From positions 74,058 to 138,057 of the forward strand of contig NZ_PNHL01000006.1 in assembly GCF_002871795.1 (NCBI RefSeq): a DNA stretch of 64,000 bases. Reading direction: 5' to 3'. The stretch comes from Brachybacterium sp. UMB0905 (GTDB lineage: Bacteria > Actinomycetota > Actinomycetes > Actinomycetales > Dermabacteraceae). Each line of letters opens with the position of its first letter. Position 1 is the first letter of the stretch. The notes below the pieces were generated by a model, which was given only the letters and a program-made list of their open reading frames with translations, was not told the DNA's origin and searched no databases. Position numbers and translations under genes: made by a program. Below are positions 1-8,647 of this stretch, in pieces.

Positions 1-734
1 GAGAGGATCCCGGTGCCGTCCTCAGCGGAGCGCAGCAGCTCCTGGACGTCGAAGGCGGGCTCGCCGAAGAACACATCGGCCCCGGAGGCCTCGAAGGCGG
101 TGAGCTTGCGCAGGATCACCCCGGCGGTGGCGCTCGAGATCCCGCCGATGCCCTTCAGCTCCCCCTTGCCCTCCTCGGAGGTGAGGAACTGGATGAGGGA
201 GCGCAGATCCTTGAGGTCCAGCAGCGCGAGCCCCTGGGTATCGGCGTAGTGGAAGATCAGCCCCAGCGAGGATTCCTGGGTCTCGTTGAGGTCCAGCACC
301 TTGGCCAGCAGCACCGGCCCGAAGTCGCTCACGGTGGTGCGGATCGGCACGCCCTGGCCCTGCCCGCCCAGGCTGTAGAACTCGGTGACGGGGGCGCGGG
401 AGACCCATTCCTGGCCGCGCGCCGCAGCGCGGGCGGCGAGCTTCTCGGAGCCTGCGGCGGGCACGGCGATGCCGGACAGATCGCCCTTCATATCGGCGAC
501 GAACACGCTCGCCCCCGCTGCCGCGGCCTGCTCAGCGATGATCTGCAGGGTGCGGGTCTTTCCGGTGCCGGTCGCCCCGGCGATCAGCCCGTGGCGGTTC
601 AGCATCGGCACCGAGAGGTTCACGGGCGTAGCCGCATCCGGCTGCTCATCGACCACGAGAGCGCCGAGATGGATCCGCGCGCCGGGGAAGGCATACGCCG
701 TTCGGACAGCGGTGATCTCAGGGGTGCTGGACAT
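1..734 (-). CDS. HerA-like ATPase/helicase of the DUF853 (YjgR) family, N-terminal part
   Basis: The frame is open from ATG at 734 to the window edge with no stop, so about 244 residues are visible and the C-terminal half lies outside. A Walker A motif GATGTGKT sits at residues 53-60. It is followed by FVADMKGDLSG, typical of DUF853 proteins, where the text around the P-loop reads close to 'GLIAGATGTGKT'. The family consists of HerA-FtsK-type hexameric ATPases of about 500 residues whose cellular role is poorly defined. The start is supported by AGGAG six bases upstream and by a -10-like TACCAT at 765-770. The first residues cover the N-terminal beta region and the start of the RecA-like core; Walker B is not in view. 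The family call is secure, the role is not. Confidence 0.85.
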   Translation of the reverse strand, partial: MSSTPEITAVRTAYAFPGARIHLGALVVDEQPDAATPVNLSVPMLNRHGLIAGATGTGKTRTLQIIAEQAAAAGASVFVADMKGDLSGIAVPAAGSEKLAARAAARGQEWVSRAPVTEFYSLGGQGQGVPIRTTVSDFGPVLLAKVLDLNETQESSLGLIFHYADTQGLALLDLKDLRSLIQFLTSEEGKGELKGIGGISSATAGVILRKLTAFEASGADVFFGEPAFDVQELLRSAEDGTGIL

Positions 735-764
735 CGGAACTCCTGCGCAGAAGGGAATGAGGGC

Positions 765-770
765 ATGGTA
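765..770 (-). promoter_or_regulatory. Probable -10 element (TACCAT) of the HerA-like gene
   Basis: TACCAT on the minus strand lies about 30 bases before the ATG at 734, and an AGGAG ribosome binding site lies between them. No convincing -35 is visible. Confidence 0.4.
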
Positions 771-807
771 ATAGGCGGCTCGGGCGCTGAGCAGGACCTT
801 CAGGCCT

Positions 808-813
808 TACCGT
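808..813 (+). promoter_or_regulatory. -10 element TACCGT, leaderless start for the gene at 820
   Basis: TACCGT is followed by exactly six bases and then ATG 820. No Shine-Dalgarno sequence is present, so transcription probably begins at or next to the A of the start codon. Confidence 0.55.
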
Positions 814-819
814 AGGCCC

Positions 820-1830
820 ATGCCCGCTTCCGAGCCTGTGACCCCTGCCCCCTCGGCCCCCGCTGCACCTCGCGCTGTGCACGCCACGGAGGAACTGAGC
901 GCCGCCGATGTCCGCGTGATGCTCACCGCGCCCTCCCGCGAGGGGCTGCTGGACCTGCTGGGGATCACCGGTGCTGACGCTCATGAGCTCCTCCCCCAGG
1001 CCGATGCCGTCGCCGCCGATGCGGAGCTGCTGGCGGAGGTCACGACCATCGCGAACCGGCTGCGCGCCGAGGCAGGGCTCGAGACGACGGCGGTGGACCT
1101 CGCGGCGGACAAGGAGCGGCTGGATGCGCTGCAGCAGCGGCTCCTGCCCGGGGAGGGACTGTTGGTGATCCTCGCCGCCGTGGTCTCCACCGCGACGGTG
1201 CGCGCCTGGCATACCGCGCGCGGCCTCACCACCGAGCAGTCCTGGCATGTGCTCGCGGACCTCGGCCAGCAGATGCGGGTGCATCGCAGCGGCACCGGGC
1301 GGCTGGGTCTGCACCAGCTGAACTGGGTGAGCCTGAACTGGGCGGGGCGGCTTGTGCACCTGGGGCGCCTGCAGTTCGATCTGCACCGTCGGGCGATCCA
1401 CGGCGCCCCCGAGCGCTGGGTGCTCGGCACCCATATCCCGGCCACGGGGCCGCTTGATCCATCGGCCGTGGAGGAGTCTTTCGCCGCGGCCACCGCGTAT
1501 TTCACGGGGCACTATCCGGAGTTGCAGGAGGATCGAGGACCGGATGCACCGCGGTTCGGCCACGAGTTCGTGTGCGATTCCTGGCTGATCTCCGATGCCT
1601 TCGCCGAGATCACGGGGCCAGAATCGAACCTCGCGCGGTTCGCGGCGCTGTGGGACCGGATCGCGGTGCAGGAGAACGCGGCCGATGGTGCGCTGTTCTT
1701 CACCTTCGGTCTACGTCCGCCGGTGGATGCCCGCTCCCTCCCTCGCCGCACCCGGCTCGAGCGGGCGGTGGCGGATCGGCGGGCCGATGGGCGCGGCTGG
1801 ACCGGCGGGGTGGGGCACCTGGTGCGCTGA
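820..1830 (+). CDS. Acyltransferase-like protein (N-acyltransferase N-terminal plus GNAT-like C-terminal domain)
   Basis: A soluble 336-residue protein with no signal peptide or membrane segment. The middle (residues about 120-200, with W-H-x-L-x-D-L-G-x-Q and the stretch around LHQLNWVSLNW) and the C-terminal part (around FGHEFVCDSWL) resemble the actinobacterial and Listeria proteins described as 'N-acyltransferase N-terminal' plus 'GNAT-like C-terminal' domains. These are predicted acyl-CoA-dependent transferases with unknown substrates. The start fits a leaderless promoter. A GNAT gene follows 59 bases downstream on the same strand with its own possible -10, so the pair may or may not be co-transcribed. 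The assignment rests on remembered family resemblance, not on a catalytic motif. Confidence 0.6.
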   Translation: MPASEPVTPAPSAPAAPRAVHATEELSAADVRVMLTAPSREGLLDLLGITGADAHELLPQADAVAADAELLAEVTTIANRLRAEAGLETTAVDLAADKERLDALQQRLLPGEGLLVILAAVVSTATVRAWHTARGLTTEQSWHVLADLGQQMRVHRSGTGRLGLHQLNWVSLNWAGRLVHLGRLQFDLHRRAIHGAPERWVLGTHIPATGPLDPSAVEESFAAATAYFTGHYPELQEDRGPDAPRFGHEFVCDSWLISDAFAEITGPESNLARFAALWDRIAVQENAADGALFFTFGLRPPVDARSLPRRTRLERAVADRRADGRGWTGGVGHLVR

Positions 1831-1889
1831 CCGGATCCGGGGCCCTCGTTCGGGCGGCAGCATGGCCGGCGCCGTGGAAAAATAGGTCC

Positions 1890-2984
1890 ATGCTGTTGAT
1901 CGACCACATGCCGCCGACGATGCCCGCACCTCTGAAGGGTCGGCTGACCACCCGCGTCCCTCTGGAGTGCGACGTCGACGCGGTGACGGCGCTCGCCACC
2001 GCCGCGATCCGTCGGCACACTCCGGATGGTCAGGCGGATCGAGATGGTCTGCGCTCGCGCATGGTGGGGCTGAAGTCCTGGGCGCGCCGCCAGATCGTGG
2101 TTGTCCCGGCTGCGGCCGACGGCTCCCCCGCCGTGGATGCGGATCCGGTGGGGTGGATCGCTGTGGAGGATCGCGCCGCCGGGCGGACGAATGTCCAGGT
2201 GGTTGTGGATGAGTCCCTGGATCATCGCGATGAGCTGGCGCTTGCCCTGCTGGAGTGGGCGGTGGAGGTGGGCGGCTCCTTTGCCCGTGCTCGCGGGGTG
2301 GACAGCACCCAGCTGAACACTGACGCCCACGAGCTGGACACCGAGCGGGGTCGGCTGCTGTCCGCCGGTGGGTACGAGATGGTGCGGACCTGGCTGCATA
2401 TGCGCCGCCCGGTGGATCCGGATGAGGTCGCGCAGCTGCGCGGTCCCCGGCCCGGGACGCGGGTGCGGCCGGTGCATCGTCACCCCTCGGGCCTGCCGGT
2501 CTCGCAGGATGTGCGCTCGGTGCATCGCATGCTCGAGGAGTCCTTCGCGGACCACTTCAACTCCTACCGCGAGTCCTTCGCCGAGTTCGTCCAGCGCCTG
2601 ATCGAGAACCCCGATGAGGCGGGTTGGGACCAGTGGTGGATCGCGGAGATGGAGCGCGACGGGCGCTGGCTGCCCGCGGGCGGCCTGGTGGCCGTGCCGG
2701 TTCCGGCCACGCCGGAGCGGGGCGAAGGCACCTACCTGGAGTACCTGGGGGTCCATCGCAGCGCCCGCGGCAAGGGGATCGCGAAGTCCCTGCTGCACGC
2801 GGCGCTGCAGGATGCAGCCGCGCGAGGCCGGACCTTCGTGGACCTCGAGGTGGATGACGACTCCCCCACCGGTGCCGATGAGCTATACGAGGCGATGGGG
2901 TGGCGCACCTTCGAGCGCACCCAGTCCTGGCATGCCACGGCCCCCGCGCACCCCTCGCGCCTGCTCGAGCCGCCGGAGCACTGA
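1890..2984 (+). CDS. Tandem-GNAT N-acetyltransferase
   Basis: A 364-residue protein built of two GNAT folds. The second carries a clear acetyl-CoA pyrophosphate-binding motif, LGVHRSARGKGIAKSLL (R/Q-x-x-G-x-G/A type), preceded by the beta strand TYLEY and followed by LEVDDDSPTGADELYEAMGW, the usual C-terminal GNAT signature. The first half looks degenerate at the equivalent motif, as is common in two-domain GNATs. The reading frame continues upstream, but ATG 1890 is favoured because AAAAAT lies six bases before it in the layout used by other leaderless genes here. Mycothiol synthase MshD is also a tandem GNAT but is shorter (about 300 residues). I see no MshD-specific motif, so the substrate is unassigned. 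Confidence 0.75.
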   Translation: MLLIDHMPPTMPAPLKGRLTTRVPLECDVDAVTALATAAIRRHTPDGQADRDGLRSRMVGLKSWARRQIVVVPAAADGSPAVDADPVGWIAVEDRAAGRTNVQVVVDESLDHRDELALALLEWAVEVGGSFARARGVDSTQLNTDAHELDTERGRLLSAGGYEMVRTWLHMRRPVDPDEVAQLRGPRPGTRVRPVHRHPSGLPVSQDVRSVHRMLEESFADHFNSYRESFAEFVQRLIENPDEAGWDQWWIAEMERDGRWLPAGGLVAVPVPATPERGEGTYLEYLGVHRSARGKGIAKSLLHAALQDAAARGRTFVDLEVDDDSPTGADELYEAMGWRTFERTQSWHATAPAHPSRLLEPPEH

Positions 2985-3000
2985 GGGGGCGCCGCGCGAC

Positions 3001-3318
3001 TCAGCGCCCGGCGCGGCGCTGCTGCAGCCAGTGGCGGATCCGCAGCGGAAACATCCCCAGCAGCGGGGCATTGCGCCCCAGGTCCGCATCGTCCCTCTCA
3101 TCGAAGGCGGCGGAGATGTCCAGGGCAGAGCCGTCCTCGGTGAGCCGGGCGGCGACGTTGCCCACCATCGTCACCTCGAGGCCATCGAGGATCCATACGC
3201 TGCCCAGGCCCACCACCACGCGCCAGTGGAACCGGCTCCAGGGCAGCCGATCCATGCGGGCTGGGATCTGCGTGGTGATCGTACCGTCGGTGGCCTGCGC
3301 CATCGCTCCGCCGCTCAT
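3001..3318 (-). pseudogene. Remnant of an MFS transporter (N-terminus fused to a short tail)
   Basis: About 105 residues on the minus strand just after guaA. Residues roughly 23-65 read [19 protein letters not shown], then [20 protein letters not shown], which is the N-terminal cytoplasmic segment and first transmembrane helix of a large MFS permease family of about 450 residues. After a further [11 protein letters not shown] the sequence ends in a basic tail and a stop at 3001. Eleven of the expected twelve helices are missing, so an internal deletion that kept the frame is the simplest explanation. I chose ATG 3318 because AGAGGTG precedes it; ATG 3303 is also possible. The product cannot transport anything. 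It could persist as a short membrane peptide, but a decaying gene is more likely. Confidence 0.65.
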
Positions 3319-3412
3319 CGTCAGGCACACCTCTGGGCAGATACTGCAGAGCATGCGGCCCCGATGTGAGTCGGGACACTAGCCCTTCAGGCGGTCCACA
3401 GCAACCGCGCCC

Positions 3413-5023
3413 TCACTCCCACTCGATCGTCCCCGGGGGCTTGCTCGTGATGTCGAGGGTGACGCGGTTGATTTCGGAGACTTCGTTGGTGATGCGCGTG
3501 GAGATGCGCGTCAGCACGTCGTAGGGCACCTTCGCCCAGTCCGCGGTCATCGCATCGTCGCTGGTCACAGGGCGCAGCACGATCGGGTGGCCGTAGGTGC
3601 GGCCATCGCCCTGCACGCCCACGGACCGCACATCGGCCAGCAGCACCACGGGGCACTGCCAGATCTCACGGTCCAGCCCAGCGGCGGTCAGCTCGGCGCG
3701 GGCGATCGCGTCGGCCTTGCGCAGGATGTCCAGCCGCTCCTTGGTGACCTCGCCGATGATGCGGATCCCCAGGCCCGGCCCCGGGAAGGGCTGGCGCCAG
3801 ACGATCTCATCGGGCAGTCCCAGCTCGGTGCCGACGGCCCGCACCTCGTCCTTGAACAGGGTGCGCAGCGGCTCGACGAGCTCGAAGGACAGGTCCTCCG
3901 GCAGACCGCCAACATTGTGGTGACTCTTGATGTTCGCCGCGCCCTCGCCACCACCGGACTCGACCACATCCGGGTACAGGGTGCCCTGAACGAGGAACGC
4001 GGTGGCCTCGTCCGATGCCGTGTGGGCGTCGGCCCCGTCGCCCTCGACCACGCCCTGCTCGCGCAGGATGTCCGCCTGCGCGCGCTCGAAGGTGCGGATG
4101 AACTCGCGGCCGATGATCTTGCGCTTGGTCTCCGGGTCGGTGACCCCGGCGAGCGCGGCGAGGAACTGCTCCTCGGCGTCGACCATCACGAGCTTCGCCC
4201 CGCCGGTGGATTCGCCGAAGGCCTTCTCGATCTGCGCGGACTCATCCTGGCGCATCAGCCCGTGGTTGACGTACACGCAGGTCAGACGGTCACCGATGGC
4301 GCGCTGCACGAGCGCGGCGGCCACCGCGGAGTCCACGCCGCCGGAGAGGGCGCAGATGGCGCTGCCCTCACCCACCTGGGCGCGGATCTTCTCCACCTGC
4401 TCTTCGATGACGTTGCCGGTGGTCCACGTGGGGTCGATGCCCGCACCGCGGTACAGGAAGTTCTCGAGCACCTCCTGGCCGCGGTCCGAGTGGCCCACCT
4501 CAGGGTGCCACTGCACACCGAACAGGCGCCGCTCGCGGTCCTCGAACGCGGCGACGGGGCTGGCGGCAGAGGTGGCGATGACCTCGCAGCCGCTCGGCGG
4601 GGCGCTCACGCTGTCGCCGTGGCTCATCCACACGTTCTGCTCGAGGTCCTGCCCGGCCAGCAGCGTGGAACCCGCCTCGATGGAGGTCAGACGGGTCGCG
4701 CCGTACTCGCGCACTCCCGTCGGCGCCACGGTGCCATCCAGCGCCGCGGCCATCGCCTGGAAGCCGTAGCAGAGCCCCAGCACCGGCACCCCGGCCTGCA
4801 GGATCGCCGGATCCAGGCGCGGCGCACCCTCCGCGTACACGGAGCTGGGGCCGCCGGAGAGGATGATCGCGCGCGGCTGCTTGGCGAGCATCTGCTGGGC
4901 CGGCAGGGAATGCGGGACGATCTCGGAATAGACCCGGGCCTCGCGCACGCGCCGGGCGATGAGCTGGGCGTACTGGGCGCCGAAGTCGACGACGAGGACG
5001 GGGCGCTGATCGGTGTCGTTCAC
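3413..5023 (-). CDS. guaA: GMP synthase (glutamine-hydrolysing)
   Basis: GuaA amidates XMP to GMP with glutamine and ATP, the last step of de novo GMP synthesis, in the cytoplasm. The 536 residues show a class I glutamine amidotransferase domain with nucleophile Cys85 in GLCYGFQAM and its His-Glu pair in WHPEVGHSD. Next come the ATP-pyrophosphatase P-loop [14 protein letters not shown] and the C-terminal dimerisation domain ending in [16 protein letters not shown], which is standard for the family. The start is GTG 5023, giving [13 protein letters not shown] near the N-terminus; the open frame upstream is not conserved. The GTG overlaps the stop of the DUF3817 gene by four bases (GTGA), suggesting translational coupling. 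guaB and guaB3 lie within 15 kb but in other transcription units. Confidence 0.97.
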   Translation of the reverse strand: MNDTDQRPVLVVDFGAQYAQLIARRVREARVYSEIVPHSLPAQQMLAKQPRAIILSGGPSSVYAEGAPRLDPAILQAGVPVLGLCYGFQAMAAALDGTVAPTGVREYGATRLTSIEAGSTLLAGQDLEQNVWMSHGDSVSAPPSGCEVIATSAASPVAAFEDRERRLFGVQWHPEVGHSDRGQEVLENFLYRGAGIDPTWTTGNVIEEQVEKIRAQVGEGSAICALSGGVDSAVAAALVQRAIGDRLTCVYVNHGLMRQDESAQIEKAFGESTGGAKLVMVDAEEQFLAALAGVTDPETKRKIIGREFIRTFERAQADILREQGVVEGDGADAHTASDEATAFLVQGTLYPDVVESGGGEGAANIKSHHNVGGLPEDLSFELVEPLRTLFKDEVRAVGTELGLPDEIVWRQPFPGPGLGIRIIGEVTKERLDILRKADAIARAELTAAGLDREIWQCPVVLLADVRSVGVQGDGRTYGHPIVLRPVTSDDAMTADWAKVPYDVLTRISTRITNEVSEINRVTLDITSKPPGTIEWE

Positions 5024-5445
5024 GGGATGGAGTCTACGTCGGACGCACCGGAGCCGAGGTCGCCCAGGGTGGGTCGGCGCCGCAGGTCCTCCTCGACCCG
5101 CTGGTGGGTCCAGCGCTCGCCGATGAAGCTCAGCACGGGCACCACACCGAACAGCATGAGCAGCAGCATCCGCGGCAGCGCCCAGCGCATCTTCATCCAC
5201 AGGTCGAAGGCGAGGATGACGTAGATCATGTAGATCAGGCCGTGGATCGGGGACCACACCTCGGAGACGCGATCCCAGAAGGGGCTGACGGAGGTGAACA
5301 GGCCCTCCCCGCCGTAGACGCCGTAGCGCATCACCATGATGGCCACGAGCACCAGCAGGGCGATGCCCTCCACGATCGAGCCCACGCGGAAGCGGGCGAA
5401 GGAGGTGCGGCAGGCATGCTCATCGAGCGGTCGGGGGGTGGGCAC
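5020..5445 (-). CDS. DUF3817 integral membrane protein
   Basis: A 141-residue membrane protein with three predicted helices at about 20-38, 66-84 and 92-108. The segment [19 protein letters not shown] and the later [19 protein letters not shown] are characteristic of DUF3817, a small actinobacterial family of unknown function often found beside guaA. GTG 5445 is the likely start: it lies four bases after the SURF1 stop and AGGAG sits ten bases upstream. Its TGA overlaps the guaA start (GTGA). The three-gene unit SURF1-DUF3817-guaA therefore reads as one operon. The C-terminal 35 residues are charged and probably cytoplasmic. Confidence 0.85.
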   Translation of the reverse strand: MPTPRPLDEHACRTSFARFRVGSIVEGIALLVLVAIMVMRYGVYGGEGLFTSVSPFWDRVSEVWSPIHGLIYMIYVILAFDLWMKMRWALPRMLLLMLFGVVPVLSFIGERWTHQRVEEDLRRRPTLGDLGSGASDVDSIP

Positions 5446-5449
5446 GGTC

Positions 5450-6304
5450 TCAGGTCTCCTGCGGGGTCGAGTCGGTGGACGGGGAAGGCGCGGTGGATGG
5501 CGATGCAGCGGCGGACTCGGCAGAGTCCGGGGCGGTGGCCAGGGCTGCCACCGTCTCGCGCTGGTCGGCGAGCTCATCGTGGTAGGCGGTGCGCACGGTG
5601 CGCCACCACAGGTAGAGGAAGAAGCCGCCGAACAGCACCCATTGGAAGGAGTAGCCGATGTTTTGCCAGTCCAGGCCGCGGGAGAAGCGGCTGGAGGCAT
5701 CCGGCATCGCGGACAGCCCCTCCCCTGGGGTCTGCAGCGCGACGAACCCGGCATACATCGGCGATCCCCACTCGTTGACCAACAGCGGGGTGGCGATCTC
5801 AGTGGCGATCCCGGCGGTCACACCGCCGGTGGCGGCTTCGCTGGCCTCCAGTCGGCCCTGGATCTGCTGCTCCCCCGTCGGGGGCGGTGGGGCAAGGCTC
5901 GCATCCAGGGCGCCATCGGGCCCGGTGACATCGGTGGCGGGCACCCAGCCGCGCGCCACGGGTAGCCGCGCAGTGGTGCCATCCTCCTGTTCGATGAGCA
6001 GGGCGGTGACGACGATGACGGCGTCGGTTTCCTCGATCTCGCGGCCGGGCACGATCACCTGCTCACCCTCGGCATAGCGTCCGCTCGCGCTCACGGTGTC
6101 ACCGGATATCTCGTTGGTCACAACATCCCCGGGGGACATCAGCGCTGTGATTGCTCCGCGGTCGGTGGGGCCCGCGTCGCGGTCGCTCAACGCACGATGT
6201 GCGCGATCCCACTGCCAGCTGGCCAGCAGTCCGCAGGCCACGGTCGCCGCCACCATGAGGGCAAGGAGCCCCAGGAAGCGGGGGCGAAGGGCGACGCGCA
6301 GCAT
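5450..6304 (-). CDS. SURF1 family protein (cytochrome c oxidase biogenesis)
   Basis: SURF1 proteins assist assembly of haem-copper terminal oxidases in the membrane. The 284-residue product has the family layout: an N-terminal helix at about residues 11-28 ending in SWQWDRAHRA, a large extracytoplasmic domain containing ARGWVPATD, and a second helix near residue 235 in NIGYSFQWVLFGGFFLYLWW. The long intervening domain includes the usual 'P-x-x-Y-A-G' type segment around GSPMYAGFVALQ. A Ser/Pro/Thr-rich tail follows the second helix. ATG 6304 sits six bases after TAGCAT (leaderless layout). It heads the operon with DUF3817 and guaA and is divergent from pta. Confidence 0.88.
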   Translation of the reverse strand: MLRVALRPRFLGLLALMVAATVACGLLASWQWDRAHRALSDRDAGPTDRGAITALMSPGDVVTNEISGDTVSASGRYAEGEQVIVPGREIEETDAVIVVTALLIEQEDGTTARLPVARGWVPATDVTGPDGALDASLAPPPPTGEQQIQGRLEASEAATGGVTAGIATEIATPLLVNEWGSPMYAGFVALQTPGEGLSAMPDASSRFSRGLDWQNIGYSFQWVLFGGFFLYLWWRTVRTAYHDELADQRETVAALATAPDSAESAAASPSTAPSPSTDSTPQET

Positions 6305-6310
6305 GCCGAC

Positions 6311-6316
6311 ATGCTA
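6311..6316 (-). promoter_or_regulatory. -10 element TAGCAT, leaderless start for the SURF1 gene
   Basis: TAGCAT on the minus strand, six bases, then ATG 6304. It is the presumed promoter of the SURF1-DUF3817-guaA unit. Confidence 0.6.
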
Positions 6317-6388
6317 CGAGCCCGCCCCTGGACGGACCCCGTAGACGTGACCTGCGCGGCACTGCGACGACAAGGCCTGACGTGATGT

Positions 6389-6427
6389 GCGCGGCATCGG
6401 CGGGCCGTCCCGTAGCAGATGCCGCGC
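6389..6427. repeat. 10-bp inverted repeat between the SURF1 gene and pta
   Basis: GCGCGGCATC at 6389-6398 and its reverse complement GATGCCGCGC at 6418-6427 flank a 19-base spacer. It lies 48 bases upstream of the pta -10 element and could be an operator, or a chance repeat in GC-rich DNA. Confidence 0.3.
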
Positions 6428-6474
6428 GGGAAGGCGGTCCCACGGGTCCCGTTCCTCCGTCGGCCCCCGGTGCC

Positions 6475-6480
6475 TATTGT
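6475..6480 (+). promoter_or_regulatory. -10 element TATTGT, leaderless GTG start of pta
   Basis: TATTGT, seven bases, then GTG 6488. This layout decides the pta start, because the open frame extends 23 codons further upstream. Confidence 0.55.
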
Positions 6481-6487
6481 GGGAGTC

Positions 6488-8572
6488 GTGTCCAACAGTG
6501 TGTACATCGCCAGCCCGGAGGGTATGACTGGAAAGTCGATGGTGGCTTTCGGTCTGCTCGAGACCCTCGCCTCCCGTTCCGACCGTGTCGGGGTGTTCCG
6601 CCCCGTCGTCAAGGCCGACCGCTCGCGTGATTACGCCGTCGACCTGCTCACCAGCCATCCCGCCGTGGACCAGTCCTATGAGGACGCCATCGGTGTGGAC
6701 TATCAGCTCGTCCTGTCCGACCCCGATAAGGCGCACGAGAAGATCGTGGCGCGCCATCGGGAGCTCGCCGAGCGCTACTCCATGCTCGTCGTGCTGGGTT
6801 CGGACTACGACGACCTCGCCAACCCCGCCGAGCTCGCCTTCAACGCGGAGGTCGCCGCGAACCTGGGCGCCCCCGTGGTGCTCGTGCTCTCGGGCCTGGA
6901 CCGCACCGCCGACCAGGTGGCCGCCCTCGCGGCCGTCGCGAACTCCGAGTTCACCTCCCACCATGCGATGCCGCTGGCCGTGGTGATCAACCGGGTCGAG
7001 GAGGACGGCCTGGAGGCCGTCAAGGCCGCCGTGTCCCCGAAGGTGCCCGGCGCCGTGGTCGCCGCGATCCCCGAGAACCCCGTGATCATGGCCCCCACCG
7101 TGCAGGAGCTCACCGATGCGGTGGACGGCACCCTGCTGCAGGGCAATCCCGAGTGGCTGGGCCGCGTGGCGATCGGCACCGTCGTGGCAGCGATGAGCCT
7201 GCCCAATGTGCTGAACCGCCTGTCGGAGAACTGCACCGTGATCGCCCCCGGCGACCGCTACGACCTGCTGCCCGGCCTCGTCATGGCGCAGCAGTCCGGC
7301 ACCTTCCCGTCGCTCAGCTCGATCATGCTCACCGGCGGCTATGAGGTGCCCGATGAGGTCCAGCGCCTGCTCTCCGGTGTCCCCCAGGACCTGCCGGTAA
7401 TCACCTCGGACTTGTCCACCTTTGAGACCGCGGTGCGCGTGGCCAAGTCCCGCGGCCGTCTGCACGCCTCCAGCCAGCAGAAGGTCGATGCGGCCCGCCG
7501 TGCGGTCGCCGAGCATCTGCCCACCACGGAGCTGCTGAGCGCCCTCGAGGTGAGCCGCCCCGCCGTGGTCACCCCGATGATGTTCGAGTTCGAGCTGCTG
7601 GCCCGTGCCCGCGGCGAGAAGAAGACGATCGTGCTGCCCGAGGGTGATGAGCCGCGCATCATCGCCGCCGCCGAGGCAATCCTTGCCCGCGGCGTCGCGG
7701 ACCTGATCCTGCTGGGTGATGAGAACACCATCCGCGCCAAGGCGTCCCAGCTGGGCCACGACATCTCCGAGGCCCGTGTGGTCTCCCCGCAGGACCCGCA
7801 GTTTGTGGAGCCCTTCGCCGAGGAGTATGCGCGGCTGCGCGCCAAGAAGGGCGTGACCCTCGAGCAGGCCCGGGAGAAGGTCCAGGACGTCTCCTATTTC
7901 GGCACCATGATGGTGCAGATGGGGCAGGCCGACGGGATGGTCTCCGGCGCGGTCCACTCCACCGCCCACACGATCCGGCCGTCTTTCGAGATCATCAAGA
8001 CCAAGCCGGGCGCCCAGATCGTCTCCTCGGTGTTCCTCATGGCGCTCGAGGACCGGGTGCTGGTGTACGGCGACTGCGCCGTGAACCCGGATCCGAGCGC
8101 CGAGCAGCTCGCCGACATCGCCGCACAGTCCGCGCAGACCGCCGCCCAGTTCGGGGTGGAGCCGCGCATCGCGATGCTGTCCTACTCCACCGGCTCCTCC
8201 GGAACCGGCGCCGATGTGGACAAGGTGCGCGAGGCCACCGAGAAGGTCCGCGCGGACCATCCGGAGCTCGACGTCGAAGGTCCGATCCAGTACGACGCCG
8301 CGGTGGACGCCTCGGTCGCGAAGACCAAGCTGCCGGAGTCCTCGGTGGCCGGGCGCGCAACGGTGTTCGTGTTCCCGGATCTGAACACCGGCAACAACAC
8401 GTACAAGGCGGTGCAGCGTTCCGCCGGGGCGATCGCGATCGGGCCGGTCCTGCAGGGTCTGAACAAGCCCGTCAACGATCTGTCCCGCGGCGCCCTGGTC
8501 GAGGACATCATCAACACCGTCGTGATCACCGCGATCCAGGCCCAGGCCGCCTCGGCGCCTGCCGAGGCCTGA
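6488..8572 (+). CDS. pta: Phosphate acetyltransferase
   Basis: Converts acetyl-CoA and phosphate to acetyl phosphate, the first half of the Pta-AckA acetate pathway. At 694 residues it is the long form. The N-terminal part is a BioD-like P-loop domain (VYIASPEGMTGKSMVAFGL, modified P-loop), the middle is the DRTGG regulatory domain (residues about 215-330), and the catalytic PTA domain begins near KKTIVLPEGDEPRI. Catalytic-domain signatures include MMVQMGQADGMVSGA and YSTGSSGTGADVDKV. GTG 6488 is chosen over the upstream frame because the protein then begins with the conserved SVYIASPEG and has a -10 hexamer seven bases away. ackA follows 75 bases later with its own AAGGAG site, and the two are probably co-transcribed. 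Confidence 0.96.
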   Translation: MSNSVYIASPEGMTGKSMVAFGLLETLASRSDRVGVFRPVVKADRSRDYAVDLLTSHPAVDQSYEDAIGVDYQLVLSDPDKAHEKIVARHRELAERYSMLVVLGSDYDDLANPAELAFNAEVAANLGAPVVLVLSGLDRTADQVAALAAVANSEFTSHHAMPLAVVINRVEEDGLEAVKAAVSPKVPGAVVAAIPENPVIMAPTVQELTDAVDGTLLQGNPEWLGRVAIGTVVAAMSLPNVLNRLSENCTVIAPGDRYDLLPGLVMAQQSGTFPSLSSIMLTGGYEVPDEVQRLLSGVPQDLPVITSDLSTFETAVRVAKSRGRLHASSQQKVDAARRAVAEHLPTTELLSALEVSRPAVVTPMMFEFELLARARGEKKTIVLPEGDEPRIIAAAEAILARGVADLILLGDENTIRAKASQLGHDISEARVVSPQDPQFVEPFAEEYARLRAKKGVTLEQAREKVQDVSYFGTMMVQMGQADGMVSGAVHSTAHTIRPSFEIIKTKPGAQIVSSVFLMALEDRVLVYGDCAVNPDPSAEQLADIAAQSAQTAAQFGVEPRIAMLSYSTGSSGTGADVDKVREATEKVRADHPELDVEGPIQYDAAVDASVAKTKLPESSVAGRATVFVFPDLNTGNNTYKAVQRSAGAIAIGPVLQGLNKPVNDLSRGALVEDIINTVVITAIQAQAASAPAEA

Positions 8573-8647
8573 GCCGCGGCCCCGTCGCGGGTCGCATCGG
8601 TCCTTTCCACTTCGTAGGTCATCGTCACTCTCAAGGAGCCCCCTGCC

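Noticed and set aside
3587..5224. A 545-codon plus-strand frame antisense to guaA
   Set aside because: GuaA is unambiguous on the other strand; the frame is a codon-position artefact.
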